Shown: positions 23,875-35,744 of the stretch, in pieces
Numbering within the stretch: position 1 is the stretch's first letter
How the letters are laid out: the number at the start of each line of letters is the position of its first letter
Assembly: GCA_024509875.1 (NCBI GenBank)
Contig: JAMPIV010018781.1
Span: 62,001-126,000 of the forward strand
DNA length: 64,000 nt
Reading direction: 5' to 3'
DNA from: Oreohelix idahoensis
Taxonomy: Eukaryota; Mollusca; Gastropoda; Stylommatophora; Oreohelicidae
Notes under the pieces: model-generated
What the model was told of the DNA's origin: nothing
The model's database searches: none
Seen by the model: only the letters and a program-made list of their open reading frames with translations
Translations under genes and position numbers: made by a program

Positions 23875-25748
23875 TGTTGCGTGCATATGTTGACGCACAT
23901 ATTACAAAAATCGATATGGCTATTTAATATGGAAAAGATATAGACATTCATTCATTTGTGTATGAAAATGCTGTCTATAGTAAAGCTAGATAATTCATGA
24001 TTGATTTACACTTTTGATTATAGGAGTAATCGTTCTTGATATTGATTCGGCGCATGGATATTGCATTCATGTCCGTACTTATTTGTTCGGGCCAGAAAAT
24101 AGATTAATTTGCTTATTATGTTTATGGCCTGAATTCATATGTATTACATATTATTAGTACAAGTAGAATCAGTCCTATATTGTATATTTTGGATGGGTAG
24201 GCAGGACTATATTCTTGTTATGCCGCTCTAGCGGAAGTATGAGTTGTCTTGACAAGTCGTGATGAGTTCCGATGTATCGTTTACAATGGCGGGTTACGCA
24301 TTTTCAAGGGCTGGTACATTCTTAAGTAAAAATGATTTATGAAGTGGTTTTTCTTCTGTAGGAGATTGTGTCTCTACTAGAGTTTGTGTTAGAGACTCTC
24401 CTAATGTACGGTATCATGTATGATTCGGACTCCAGGTAATGCCAGACCCTATTTTTGATGATCTCATGTCAGTTAGACCTAGCTGGAATATTGTGCTTCG
24501 CAACGCTAGGGTCGTGTTTGTATCGACGAAGATGACGGGCTTCCATACAGCAGTTATGTCTACGTGAAGTAACTGGATTACTGTAGAACTGTATGGAGAA
24601 ACTTTAGGAAATTATTCATATGCATTTCAAATTAACTTTGGCTTATATATATCCTCCTGTGAGTGAGTGAGCGACAACTCAGGAAGGCGGCCATGTTACA
24701 TTCCTGTCATCATATTTTTGGATCACTGTCCAGAGAACGGGTCATGTATCTTACTATTCGGACAGTGGCAAGGAGATCTCAATTTTGATTTTTTTTTTTT
24801 TTTCTTAACCAGCGGCACTTGGGCTTTCAGCCCTTCGGCCCAATGACATGTCATTGCGAGGCTGGGGAACCTGAGGACTTTCCTTCCAACCCGGTCAGGA
24901 GCTTCGCTCCTTCCCATCCACAGAGGGTTTATCACAGGAGTCGTTCAGGCTATTCAGTCAAATTTCCGGCCGTAAACATTTCTTCAAACGCCGACGCCCG
25001 GGTTTGAACCATGAACACCTGGTCGCCAGTACAACGCCGAAGCCATTACACCAGCGCGGCTCCCCTCAATTTTGATAAAAACCCCTTATCGTGGTTTCAT
25101 AATATGATATAAACTGTGAACATAAAGCAACTTTAGTTACTTACCGATCCGCCTTCACTGACGCGTTTAGTCAGATAGGGGATGCGGCCATAATGTATCA
25201 TAACATTGGAAGCTATTGATGTACTACCCATTATATATGAATGTGTCATGACATGGGATCCACTATGTATGCCTGCAAATTGATGTGTCAACATATACCC
25301 ATGATTTACTCGTTATGTCCCAGTGTGTGCGTCTAAATAAACTGTGTAAAAAAAGATTCCAGCAGTCTGCATTGGTGCCTTGTAGACACAAGTGAATGAG
25401 TGCTTAGATTGGTCAGAACACGAACAGTCCACCATTCGCGTTAATCACACTCTACACTTCCACTCCATATATACACCATCCTGCGTCGGTTGAATTGACC
25501 AAGTTTAGGGCCTGCTCCCCCTGGAGCCTTAGAGGGAAACTACTGCTTACAGCTGCCTTTGCCTTCCCTAACTCAGGACTAGGGTGAGTTACCCATTTAC
25601 AGCTGGGTAGACTGGAGCATGCCTGATCTCAACAACTCTGTACACTACAATGGACATATACAGTAGTGGCACCACAAACAACATGCTACAGTGATTGATA
25701 GTGGAGCTTTACCGAAGAAAGAGAACACACTTTACACCACATTTTACA
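23875..25748 (+). repeat. 5' LTR of element 2
   Basis: 1874 bp. A TATA-like ttatatatat lies near 24643-24652 and AATAAA near 25336, so U3, R and U5 can be placed roughly. A SINE (24790-25064) sits between the two signals, inside the part expected to be transcribed. Confidence 0.95.
24790..25064 (-). mobile_element. tRNA-derived SINE (SINE-2) inside the 5' LTR
   Basis: Reverse orientation. The minus strand begins ggggagccgcgctggtgtaatggc, with box A-like ggtgtaatggc and an exact box B-type ggttcaaaccc, and ends in a poly(A) seen here as a T-run at 24790-24803. It is flanked by the 12-bp duplication ctcaattttgat (24778-24789 and 25065-25076). The tRNA-like head resembles SINE-1 at 13269, but the bodies differ. 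The same insertion with the same duplication is present in the 3' LTR. Confidence 0.93.
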
Positions 25749-27031
25749 GTGGTGGGCCAGATTCCTGGGTCCAGCCTACGCAGTCTTGTTGTGTTGAGAA
25801 TCACATTTTACAGTTGCAAGAACATTTGTTTGACCACATCAACACCAGTAGGACAGCTATACAATCAATGTCAGCTTGACCTGTTCTGACAAGTGTAGCA
25901 ATATCTGGGTCAGCACTTGTTGACATTTGGCACAGTACAGTCAGTGTTCTAAACTAGTGATTGTTTATCCTGCTGAAATAGAAGAGCAATGTTGAACATA
26001 AAGTGCAAATTTCATCGTTGGATCTTCTAATGTGCTCAAAAAAATTGAACAGTGTAACAGTTAGAAAGCAAATCTATTACTCAATAAAGTGGTAGTCTAA
26101 TTTGTTAAAACTGAGCATACAGTACAATACATTGCAACTGCAACACATTTCATTATATAATGTACACATTTATGATTTATATGTATTTATGTTTATATAT
26201 TATTTGTTTATATGTGTGATTGTTATGTGTTTGCGGGCCTGGATGGGAGGTGACTAGAACAGGAAATACCAAGTGATATTGGTCTTGTTCTGGCGTTCTA
26301 TAGGGAGCAATTTTTTAATTGAAATTTGCATGCAACATTGTTTGCAAATATTTGTTAGCTGTGACGACTGTGTTCATATTTGTATTTGTAATATTTTTCT
26401 GTTCTTTATTTTTGTTTGATTTGTTTGTATAATTGTAGGTCTCATCTTTCCTTTCATTTCAGTTCTTTACACCCTTATGTTTATACACTGTGGCGTTATT
26501 TGTCTTGTTATCTTATTGCAGTTATCATCACAGATTCTGTGATCATTTTTTTCATTTCTCCTATTTAATTTAATTTGATCTCTGCAAATGTTTTCAGATT
26601 GTCTTTTCTTGTTTGTCCTTTGTAATGTCTTTAGTTGACATATGACATAGGAGGTATAGTTGAATACACTTATATTATAGTACAGATCAGTACTTTATGA
26701 TTATTATTGTTATAAAACAAAGTGTACAAGACCTTTGTAAGGCTTGTCTCCCAAAGTGATTGGTATAGGAAATATTATTTTCCACAGGTACTCAAGTGAT
26801 CATTGATTACATTAAGGTATACAAGACCTTTGTAAGGCTTGTCTCCCACAGTATTTGAGATATACAGTTATTGTTTTCCACAGGTACTCAAGTTATCATT
26901 GGTTATATTATAAACAAAATAACCATACAAGTTTTTCACTAAGACTAAGTCTATGGTATAGACTTGTCTCCCATTAAAGTGAAATAAGGTAATTTATTTA
27001 CTTTTTCAGGTTTCTGATTTAAGAAGACAAG
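25749..27031 (+). other. 5' leader of element 2
   Basis: Noncoding. It starts with gTGGtgggcc, the likely primer-binding site; I did not identify the tRNA. At about 26719-26985 a segment of about 95 bp is repeated two and a half times (acaagacctttgtaaggctt, then ccacaggtactcaag). A short pyrimidine-AG stretch just before the gag ATG (tttttcag, 27002-27009) looks like a splice acceptor. Confidence 0.7.
26719..26985 (+). repeat. Tandem repeat in leader of element 2
   Basis: Two clear units of about 95 bp (starting near 26719 and 26814) and a third degenerate one (from about 26925). Each has gtacaagacctttgtaagg-like and cttgtctccca blocks; the first two also share ttttccacaggtactcaag. Confidence 0.85.
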
Positions 27032-30000
27032 ATGTCTACATTAGATTACTTTATTGCACAAGGAAAATCCCTTGATAAGACTGGGAAAGAGTTAGAAGAA
27101 TGGGCAACTGCTCAATTTGCTATTGCATTAAAGACAGAAGTACTGAAAGCAGAAGTTGAACAAAAGAAGATAGATGCTGAGAATTTCAGATTGCAGATGC
27201 AAGCTGAGGAAAGAAAAGCTGCGGCTGAGGAGAGAAAACTTCAAATAGAAGAAAAAAAATTAGAAGCTGCTGCTGAAGACAGAAAAGCTGCTGCTGCTGC
27301 TGAAGAGAGAAAAGCTGCTGCTGCTGCTGCTGAAGAGAAAAAAGCTGCTGCTGAAGAGAGAAAAGCTCTGGCTGAAGAAAAAAGATTAGAAAAAGAAGCT
27401 GATGCTGCTGCTGAACTAAAGAAATTGCAGATGCAAGTGGAGGAAAGGAGATTTGCTGCAGAACAGAAGAAATTAGAAGCTGCTGCTGCAGCTGAACAGA
27501 AAAAATTAGAAGTTGCTGCAGAACAGAAGAAATTAGAAGCTGCTGCAGAACAGAAAAGATTAGATAGAGAAGCTGAAGAGAGAAAAGCAATAAGAGAACA
27601 TGAATTTGAGTTAGAGAAATTAAAATTGACAATTATGAGTAATGTTAATCAGGCATCTAGTGGTAATGGTAAACCCTTTGTGTACAAGGTCAAGGTACCA
27701 GCGTTCAACCCTGCCAGTGATGACATAACATTTTGGCTTTCTAGATTTGAACGTGCTTGTCGAGCTCATAATGTTGACAAATCACAGTATGTGAATCAGT
27801 TGTCTGAAAATCTAAAAGGGGAGTCTCTGAGTAAGTTATATTTCGTTGAAGAGGCCGACAAAGATAATTATGATGCTATTAGGGCAGCTCTGATAAAGAA
27901 ATATCAGCTGCCTGAGGAAGGTTATCGTCTTTTGTTTAAAACAATGAGACCTGAGGTAGGTGTAGAATTCTCAGAATTCATCTCAAAAGCACGAATTACA
28001 CTTTCACGATGGATTGAATTATCCAAAATAGAGAAAACATTTGATGGTCTTACGGATTTATTGCTAAGAGACAAGGTCATGTCTTCGGTAAATAAATCAT
28101 TCCTAGAGTTCTTACATGAGCGTAAACCTAGTACATTAAAGCAAATGGAAGAATATTGTGACCAGTATGCCACGGCACACCCTGACATGATTCTTAGTAA
28201 CTCTAACATTAAAGAGAGTATGCCAGTTGCTTCGGCAACAGAATATAATCAGAATTACTCACACAAATTCCAAGGAGCTAAAAATAAATTTGATAAAAAG
28301 GTTAATTGGAATAAGTATCAAAACCAAGATAACCACTCAAATCAGGGTTCTTCTTCGAAGAACTGGAATCGGGCTGATAGTCCTCGACACGCGAGGGGTA
28401 CCCATAATTTTAGAAATTCTCGAAAAGGGAGTAGCTATAGGAACTACCCAAGTGCTTCATGGAGACAAAAAAACCAATATTACAGGGATACTCAGTATAA
28501 TGAGCGTGATGATTATGATCATGAATATTATGATTCAAACCCAAATAGGGGTTATAACAGAGGAAATAATAATTATAGAGACAATTATAACCGAGGTAGA
28601 TCACAACACAAAAGACATGGTAAATCTTATTACCAGGCTAACTCTGCACAACAGGAGTTCCACGACGCCGATAATCAGAATAATGATAAAAAAGACTCCA
28701 ATAGTGTAGCAAATTCCGCTTTCGATTTTGCTAGAGCATCTCAGTGTTCGCAATGCAAAACATTATTCGATCCAACCACAGTTTCTACTTTAAGCTGCGG
28801 TCACCCGCTTCCCGCTCTCCCTGCGTCAATCGCGCATAATGGAAGGGGTGCTCTTGTCTTCAATAGAGGCCTAATAGATGGTACTCCGGTATCAATTCTT
28901 TTCGATTCGGGGTGCACTACCATCGGAGTGAGGCAATCACTCGTAAATCCTTCTCGAGCTACAGGCAATGTAGTCAAATGTGTAACATTTGGTGGCACAT
29001 TGGAGAAGTACTCCACTGCCATTATCAATATTGCTACGCCTTTCTTTACAGGAGAGGTGCAAGCATGTCTCTTGCCGAATCCGATCGCTGATCTTATCAT
29101 CGCTCGCATTCATGGAGTGAAAGAATGCACTCCACAGCAAATTTCTAATTGGGAAAATGTTAATATGCAATCTGCTAATGCAGTAATCACTAGGGCTCAA
29201 GCTCTTAATATGCCACAATCTTCACATTCTGAAGATAATGATGCGCAGATCCAAGATGATCCCTTGGAGATTTCCCATGATTCCTTTATAAAACAGCAGG
29301 AAGATGATCCTACTCTAAAGAAATTCTTTACTCTGGCAACAAAAGGTGATCCGAATAAGGATACAAATCGTAAATCTTGGATTACGATGAAGAATGGCGT
29401 ACTTGTACGTATGGTACAAGACTCCGCTAAGTCCATTCATTCTCAAATCCTTGTGCCTAAAAATATGAGAGTTAAAATCTTACAGCACGCTCATGATTCG
29501 CAGTGTGCTGGACATATGGGTTTTTCCCGTACTAAAGCTAGAGTTCTTGAATCTTTCTTTTGGCCTGCTGTGAATAAGGACATACGAATCTATTGTCGAT
29601 CTTGTAAAGTATGTCAAGAGATTAAATCCAGAGGTCCACGCCATGATGCACCTATTCAGGCTGCAGACATTCCCATTCGACCATTTCAAAAAATGGCGAT
29701 AGACATCATTGGTCCATTTAAGATAAAGTCTGCTAGAGGACACCAATTTATTTTGACGTGTGTTGATATGTGCACACGTTGGCCGGAGGCTGTTCCTCTA
29801 AAGAGCATAACTACTGCTGATGTCGCAGATGCTCTTTGGTTAATATTTTCTCGTCTGGGATTTCCAGCAGAAATATTATCCGACCATGGTACCCAACTCA
29901 TATCGGATACCATGTCTCAAGTAATGTCGACTCTTAAGATAGAGAGATCGCTGAGTAGTATTTATCATCCTATGTCCAATGGGATGGTGGAACGTCTGAA

Positions 30001-30178
30001 TAGAACTCTGAAAAACCTACTAGGTAAGATAACAGAAGATCATCCTCAGGATTGGGATAGGGTTTTACCCGCGGCTCTCTTTGCATATAGAGAGGTCGCC
30101 AACGAACATACAGGATTTTCTCCCTTTGAACTTGTCTTTGGCGCGAAACCGCGAGGTCCTATGTCTTATAACTGCTGA
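27032..30178 (+). CDS. Gag-protease-integrase polyprotein of element 2
   Basis: Starts at ATG 27032; 1048 codons. Residues 1-205: long K/E/A coiled coil built from imperfect repeats. 210-395: capsid-like region. 400-565: Asn/Arg/Tyr-rich basic nucleocapsid. 570-594: a CSQC...LSCGHP module also present in element 1. About 620-700: aspartic protease with FDSGCTTIGVR. About 820-865: integrase zinc finger (H..H..C..C, ending CRSCKVCQ). 885-990: integrase core with D in MAIDIIGPF, D in SDHGTQ and E in MVERLN, about 36 residues after the second D. The frame stops at 30176-30178, just before the integrase C-terminal domain, because of a single-base change near 30163. Inferred: without that change the frame would run on toward RT. 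Confidence 0.94.
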   Translation: MSTLDYFIAQGKSLDKTGKELEEWATAQFAIALKTEVLKAEVEQKKIDAENFRLQMQAEERKAAAEERKLQIEEKKLEAAAEDRKAAAAAEERKAAAAAAEEKKAAAEERKALAEEKRLEKEADAAAELKKLQMQVEERRFAAEQKKLEAAAAAEQKKLEVAAEQKKLEAAAEQKRLDREAEERKAIREHEFELEKLKLTIMSNVNQASSGNGKPFVYKVKVPAFNPASDDITFWLSRFERACRAHNVDKSQYVNQLSENLKGESLSKLYFVEEADKDNYDAIRAALIKKYQLPEEGYRLLFKTMRPEVGVEFSEFISKARITLSRWIELSKIEKTFDGLTDLLLRDKVMSSVNKSFLEFLHERKPSTLKQMEEYCDQYATAHPDMILSNSNIKESMPVASATEYNQNYSHKFQGAKNKFDKKVNWNKYQNQDNHSNQGSSSKNWNRADSPRHARGTHNFRNSRKGSSYRNYPSASWRQKNQYYRDTQYNERDDYDHEYYDSNPNRGYNRGNNNYRDNYNRGRSQHKRHGKSYYQANSAQQEFHDADNQNNDKKDSNSVANSAFDFARASQCSQCKTLFDPTTVSTLSCGHPLPALPASIAHNGRGALVFNRGLIDGTPVSILFDSGCTTIGVRQSLVNPSRATGNVVKCVTFGGTLEKYSTAIINIATPFFTGEVQACLLPNPIADLIIARIHGVKECTPQQISNWENVNMQSANAVITRAQALNMPQSSHSEDNDAQIQDDPLEISHDSFIKQQEDDPTLKKFFTLATKGDPNKDTNRKSWITMKNGVLVRMVQDSAKSIHSQILVPKNMRVKILQHAHDSQCAGHMGFSRTKARVLESFFWPAVNKDIRIYCRSCKVCQEIKSRGPRHDAPIQAADIPIRPFQKMAIDIIGPFKIKSARGHQFILTCVDMCTRWPEAVPLKSITTADVADALWLIFSRLGFPAEILSDHGTQLISDTMSQVMSTLKIERSLSSIYHPMSNGMVERLNRTLKNLLGKITEDHPQDWDRVLPAALFAYREVANEHTGFSPFELVFGAKPRGPMSYNC

Positions 30179-31313
30179 TAATATTGTCGATGACACAAAA
30201 TCCTCTTATGAATATGTCATCGCACTTAGACACAAGATTATTGAAGCATGCAAATTGGCAACTGCTTCTTCTGAATTTGCGAAACAGAAGGCAAGGGAAT
30301 TTGCCAATAAAAAGAGATGCTTGCGACAACTTTGTCCAGGTGACAAAGCATTTGTCTTGCTACCTTGTAGGGAAAATAGACTTCTTATTTCTTGGAAAGG
30401 TCCGTACGATATAATATCAAAAGTTTCCGATGTTGACTATATCGTCGATATTGACGGGAAGCGTAAAACCTTCCACATCAACATGCTCACGGAATTCCAT
30501 GAACGTCCGGATTATTTACAACCTGTTTTCCAGGCAACGGACGATTTTCCAGTCCAACATGGACAGTACTCATCTCTGTCAGTAATACAGGATGAGGAAA
30601 CGAGTTTCTCGGATGTAAATTTACCTTTTCCAATGATTCCTCTTCACTCTAATGAATCATGGAAAGATGTTGCAATTTCTCCCGAATTATCTCCAGGAGA
30701 GCAGAAACAAGTTTCTACTATGTTAGAACAATTTCAGGATGTCCTTACTGACATTCCTGGTCAAACTGATGTCATTCAACATGACATTATTCTTACTGAC
30801 CATAGTCCTATAAGAGTCAGACCGTATCCTATCCCGATACATTTTCAAGCACAGGTAGAGAAAGAGTTGGATGAGATGATAGAGTTAAAAATTATTGAAC
30901 CATCCACATCAGCATATTCTTCGCCGATGGTTATTGTACGAAAAAAAGACAATAACATACGTCTTTGCGTGGATTATCGCAAATTGAACCAAGTGACGAA
31001 ATTTGATGCTGAACCTATGCCTTTACTAGAAGAGCTACTTACGAGACTATCGAATTCTCATTTCTTTACTAAACTCGATTTGTCTAAGGGATATTGGCAA
31101 GTTCCATTATCCGAACACGCCAAACCGTTTACTGCTTTTTCGACGCCTAGGGGTCTATTCCAATGGAATTTCATGCCTTTCGGTCTTATGAACGCCCCTG
31201 CAACATTCGTACGCATGATGCGTCGAATCCTATCTCATCGCTCAGATGTCATTGCGTATCTTGATGACATCTGTCTTTTCAGTGATACTTGGAACGATCA
31301 CTATAATGGATAA
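30164..31313 (+). pseudogene. Integrase C-terminus and reverse transcriptase of element 2
   Basis: This is the next frame (+1 relative to gag); the ATG at 30081 is only a shadow start. First comes the integrase C-terminal SH3-like part (PGDKAFVLLP, LLISWKGPYDI, HINMLTEFHE; about 30330-30500). Then come RT blocks: SPMVIVRKKD, LCVDYRKLN, KLDLSKGYWQVPL, MPFGLMNAPATF and YLDDICLF. All three RT aspartates are present. The frame ends at a TAA (31311-31313) after a one-base change just past YLDD. With these shifts undone by chance or recoding, the enzyme could be active; as it stands it is split. Confidence 0.92.
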
Positions 31314-32068
31314 ATGAACTATTGTCTATCTTACGCGAGCATAACCTGACAGCGAAACCATCGAAAGCATGTATTGGTTTTAGCGAAATATCTTTCTTAG
31401 GACACCGTGTTGGTCATGGGTTCCTAAAAACAGAAGACCATAATACAAGTAAGATACTTAACATTTCTATTCCTAAGACTAAAAAGCAAGTGCGAAGTCT
31501 CTTAGGTCTAATACAATTTTATGGACGATTCATTCCGAATCTGTCCTCCATTATGTCACCTCTTTCTTCCTTGCTAAAGAAAGGGTCTCCTAATGTAGTC
31601 CATTGGACTCAAGAATGTCAATCCTCTTTGGATAAGGTTAAAACTATGTTTTCTACTTCACCTATCCTAGTATTGCCTTCTAAGGATAAGACATTTATTC
31701 TTCGTAGTGACGCTTCATCCACCGGGATTGGAGCAGCACTAATGCAAGAGTACTCTGGAACTCTGCATCCTGTGATGTATATTTCTCGGAAATTAAATGC
31801 CGCAGAGAAGAATTACTCGGTCCTAGACCGTGAATTATTGGCTATGGTTTGGTCAATCCTTAAACTGCAAAGATTTCTTCTTGGCGCGCATTTCATTGTG
31901 GAAACTGACCAGAAAGCTCTTACGGCTATTCAGAGTGAAAATCTGAAGAGCGCGAGATCAACGCGATACGCGATTGCTCTACAGCCATTTCATTTTTCGG
32001 TGCGAGCTATCCGTGGGTCAGAAAATGTGATGGCAGATATTTTGTCTAGATGCCCACATGATTCATAA
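31314..32068 (+). pseudogene. RT thumb and RNase H of element 2
   Basis: Continues in the gag frame: LREHNLTAKPSKA, the FLGHRVG block, KKQVRSLLGLIQFYGRFIP (RT thumb/connection), then RNase H with RSDASSTGIGA (catalytic D), SVLDRELLAMVW (E) and VETDQKAL (D), ending in DILSRCP and a stop at 32066-32068. RNase H is the last domain, and no integrase follows before the LTR; this confirms the unusual domain order. Confidence 0.93.
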
Positions 32069-32470
32069 CTGTTATACAACTTTGATACAGTTGTTTCTAT
32101 GTTGAAATGTGTACACATATGTAATATATCATATATTGATTGTAACACTACTTAGCGGTTCATTGATATTTATTCACCGCTGATCTTTCAATGTTTTTTC
32201 GTCTTTGATGATCATGATGTTAAGATATCTTAGATGAAATTTATGTATAAACTAATGTAGAAATTGTGTCATTGCTAATATTGTAGTATGCGTTGGTGAC
32301 ACCTCTCTGGAAATATTTATACTTAGAGAAGTACTTTCTCTAAGGTCATAAAACTTATGCTTATCATCTGCGCATTGTTATTGGTGCGTTGTGAGCCTAT
32401 TGTATGTTGCTCCTAGATGTATTTCAAAAAAAAAAATGTACCTTTTTTTTTCCCGAGGGGTGTGGTAATC
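32069..32470 (+). other. 3' noncoding region and polypurine tract of element 2
   Basis: No gene. It ends with a T-run and cccgaggggtgtggtaatc (32452-32470), directly before the 3' LTR. The G/A-rich part is the probable plus-strand primer. Confidence 0.7.
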
Positions 32471-34340
32471 TGTTGCGTGCATATTTTGACGCACATATTA
32501 CAAAAATCGATATGGCTATTTAATATGGAAAAGATATAGACATTCATTCATTTGTGTATGAAAATGCTGTCTATGGTAAAGCTAGATAATCCATGATTGA
32601 TTTACACTTTTGATTATAGGAGTAATCGTTCTTGATATTGATTCGGCGCATGGATATTGCATTCATGTCCGTACTTATTTGTTAGGGCCAGAAAATAGAT
32701 TAATTTGCTTATTATGTTTATGGCCTGAATTCATATGTATTACATATTATTAGTACAAGTAGAATCAGTCCTATATTGTATATTTTGGATGGGTAGGCAG
32801 GACTATATTCTTGTTATGCCGCTCTAGCGGAAGTATGAGTTGTCTTGACAAGTCGTGATGAGTTCCGATGTATCGTTTACAATGGCGGGTTACGCATTTT
32901 CAAGGGCTGGTACATTCTTAAGTAAAAATGATTTATGAAGTGGTTTTTCTTCTGTAGGAGATTGTGTCTCTACTAGAGTTTGTGTTAGAGACTCTCCTAA
33001 TGTACGGTTTCATGTATGATTCGGACTCCAGGTAATGCCAGACCCTATTTTTGATGATCTCATGTCGGTTAGACCTAGCTGGAATATTGTGCTTCGCAAC
33101 GCTAGGGTCGTGTTTGTATCGACGAAGATGACGAGCTTCCATACAGCAGTTATGTCTACGTGAAGTAACTGGATTACTGTAGAACTGTATGGAGAAACTT
33201 TAGGAAATTATTCATATGCATTTCAAATTAACTTTGGCTTATATATATCCTCCTGTGAGTGAGTGAGCGACAACTCAGGAAGGCGGCCATGTTACATTCC
33301 TGTCATCATATTTTTGGATCACTGTCCAGAGAACGGGTCATGTATCTTACTATTCGGACAGTGGCAAGGAGATCTCAATTTTGATTTTTTTTTTCTTAAC
33401 CAGCGGCACTTGGGCTTTCAGCCCTTCGGCCCAATGACATGTCATTGCGAGGCTGGGGAACCTGAGGACTTTCCTTCCAACCCGGTCAGGAGCTTCGCTC
33501 CTTCCCATCCACAGAGGGTTTATCACAGGAGCCGTTCAGGCTATTCAGTCAAATTTCCGGCCGTAAACATTTCTTTCAAACGCCGACGCCCGGGTTTGAA
33601 CCATGTATCACCTGGTCGCCAGTACAACGCCGAAGCCATTACACCAGGCGGCTCCCCTCAATTTTGATAAAAACCCCTTATCGTGGTTTCATAATATGAT
33701 ATAAACTGTGAACATAAAGCAACTTTAGTTACTTACCGATCCGCCTTCACTGACGCGTTTAGTCAGATAGGGGATGCGGCCATAATGTATCATAACATTG
33801 GAAGCTATTGATGTACTACCCATTATATATGAATGTGTCATGACATGGGATCCACTATGTATGCCTGCAAATTGATGTGTCAACATATACCCATGATTTA
33901 CTCGTTATGTCCCAGTGTGTGCGTCTAAATAAACTGTGTAAAAAAAGATTCCAGCAGTCTGCATTGGTGCCTTGTAGACACAAGTGAATGAGTGCTTAGA
34001 TTGGTCAGAACACGAACAGTCCACCATTCGCGTTAATCACACTCTACACTTCCACTCCATATATACACCATCCTGCGTCGGTTGAATTGACCAAGTTTAG
34101 GGCCTGCTCCCCCTGGAGCCTTAGAGGGAAACTACTGCTTACAGCTGCCTTTGCCTTCCCTAACTCAGGACTAGGGTGAGTTACCCATTTACAGCTGGGT
34201 AGACTGGAGCATGCCTGATCTCAACAACTCTGTACACTACAATGGACATATACAGTAGTGGCACCACAAACAACATGCTGCAGTGATTGATAGTGGAGCT
34301 TTACCGAAGAAAGAGAACACACTTTACACCACACTTTACA
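32471..34340 (+). repeat. 3' LTR of element 2
   Basis: 1870 bp and almost identical to the 5' LTR; differences by eye are about a dozen single bases plus length changes in the SINE T-run and three other small indels. Confidence 0.95.
33387..33655 (-). mobile_element. SINE-2 copy inside the 3' LTR
   Basis: The same insertion as at 24790-25064, with the same flanking duplication. It was inherited by LTR copying rather than inserted independently. Confidence 0.9.
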
Positions 34341-34345
34341 GTTTT

Positions 34346-35735
34346 AAAGTCAGTGAGATGAGTACTCTGTCTCTTTCTGGATGCAAACACCATGCCAGAC
34401 AGGTGGTAACTTGGAAACTCACTTATTTAAATTACAAAAATGTTTCTTCTATGTTTTTCTCATATACTGTAACAAAACCGCTGGTAGAGGTTGGGCTGAC
34501 CCAAACTGTATAAGGAAAAGAAAAGTGAAAAATACTAAACCACAATATTATACACCCATCCTATCCTACCCTCGCGTAAAATATAATATATATATTCACT
34601 TCGGTTATTAACTCTAAGTTAGAGACTATAAGCTTAGCGCTTGTCTCATCGTTAAAACTCCCGTGAAATAAATTCTAGTCATTACAAAATTCAATCATCA
34701 TGAATTAGAAATACATACGTATTTCGTCAATACTCAATGATGAATCAGTGCATTAATTAGTTAGTTTAAAATATTCTCGGATTGGTTACTAGCAATTAAA
34801 TTAAATTTATTATAGCTGTATGAGTTTTTAGCTAGAAATTATAATTTATTCTGCTTTCCACTGTAACACAATAACTCGAGAAATATCAACTGACTCATCA
34901 TTTAATCACTCTGCACATAAATCTAGTGAAGATATACTTCGAACTAACAATTCTATCACTCGACAATACTAGTCAATATTATTTACCTCCAAACAGAACT
35001 ACAGGCTATCACCAAGAAACTGGGAACTATCCTTTATACAGGTAGTCTAGAACTCGGCTATGTCGAAAAACTAAGAACTTCTCTATACACGGTATTCAGA
35101 ACGTAGGAAGCTGTCTACTGACTCAGGAGTACTGAAGTCTAAACTGCTCTGGTATAAGTATATCTCTGATGAAAGGAAAAATGATTACGTCTAAAACCCG
35201 AAAACAGCCTCATGTTTCCAGATGTAGCACCTTCGTTTAATTCTACGTTCAAATTATGTGAAACACGTGAAATCAAAGATCTCGAATGAAGAAATAACCC
35301 AGGCTTAATACATTAGCACCTCCGCCCAGATTTACATATTTCCTATTCATTCCTGCGAATCAAACGCATTTCTCACACGTATTTCTGCCCGCAGACTATG
35401 GCCATAAAACGTAATATAAGCGAACTCGTCTTAGATCTTAGATTCCCTTATATCGCTTGTCTAGAACGAGTTAACACGACTCGATTTCTGGCGTTTAAAA
35501 TTAACGTGAAACCGACTCGCGTTACTCATTCCGTCTGCTCGTAAACCTACATCAAAGAAAATGCAATTCACTGCTTGCTAACTAGAAAAAAATTGACAAA
35601 GGTTAGAATGGGAGAGTTTCCGTTAACAATCGAGAGTATGTGGAAAAAAAAGCAACAGAGCGAAAGAAAGGAAAAAGACAGTGATGAATACAGAATTAGA
35701 TGTCAGAAATTTATTAATCATAATCTCTGCCACAA
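34346..35735. other. No recognisable gene
   Basis: About 1.4 kb of A/T-rich sequence to the right of element 2, with no open frame above 80 codons and no motif I know. Confidence 0.5.
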
Positions 35736-35744
35736 CACATAGAT

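Larger units (their letters stand above)
23875..34340 (+). mobile_element. Ty3/Gypsy LTR element 2, Gmr1-like domain order, nearly intact
   Basis: A 10.5-kb element with two 1.87-kb LTRs (TGTTGCG...TTTACA), a 5-bp target duplication, gTGG right after the 5' LTR, and a purine/G-rich tract before the 3' LTR. The coding order is Gag, protease, integrase, RT, RNase H. Ordinary Gypsy elements have integrase last; this Copia-like order with Gypsy-type RT sequences is the hallmark of the Gmr1-like group, first described from deuterostomes. Only two single-base frame changes (near 30163 and 31310) interrupt coding. By eye the LTRs differ by about 12 substitutions and 4 indels (about 99% identity), so the insertion is recent. 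Confidence 0.95.

Noticed and set aside
27186..27632. Minus-strand Leu/Gln-rich frame
   Set aside because: Antisense of the Ala/Glu/Lys coiled coil in Gag of element 2.
33263..33667. 134-codon frame containing a Pro/Cys-rich stretch, also at 24819
   Set aside because: It reads through the reverse-oriented SINE in the LTR.
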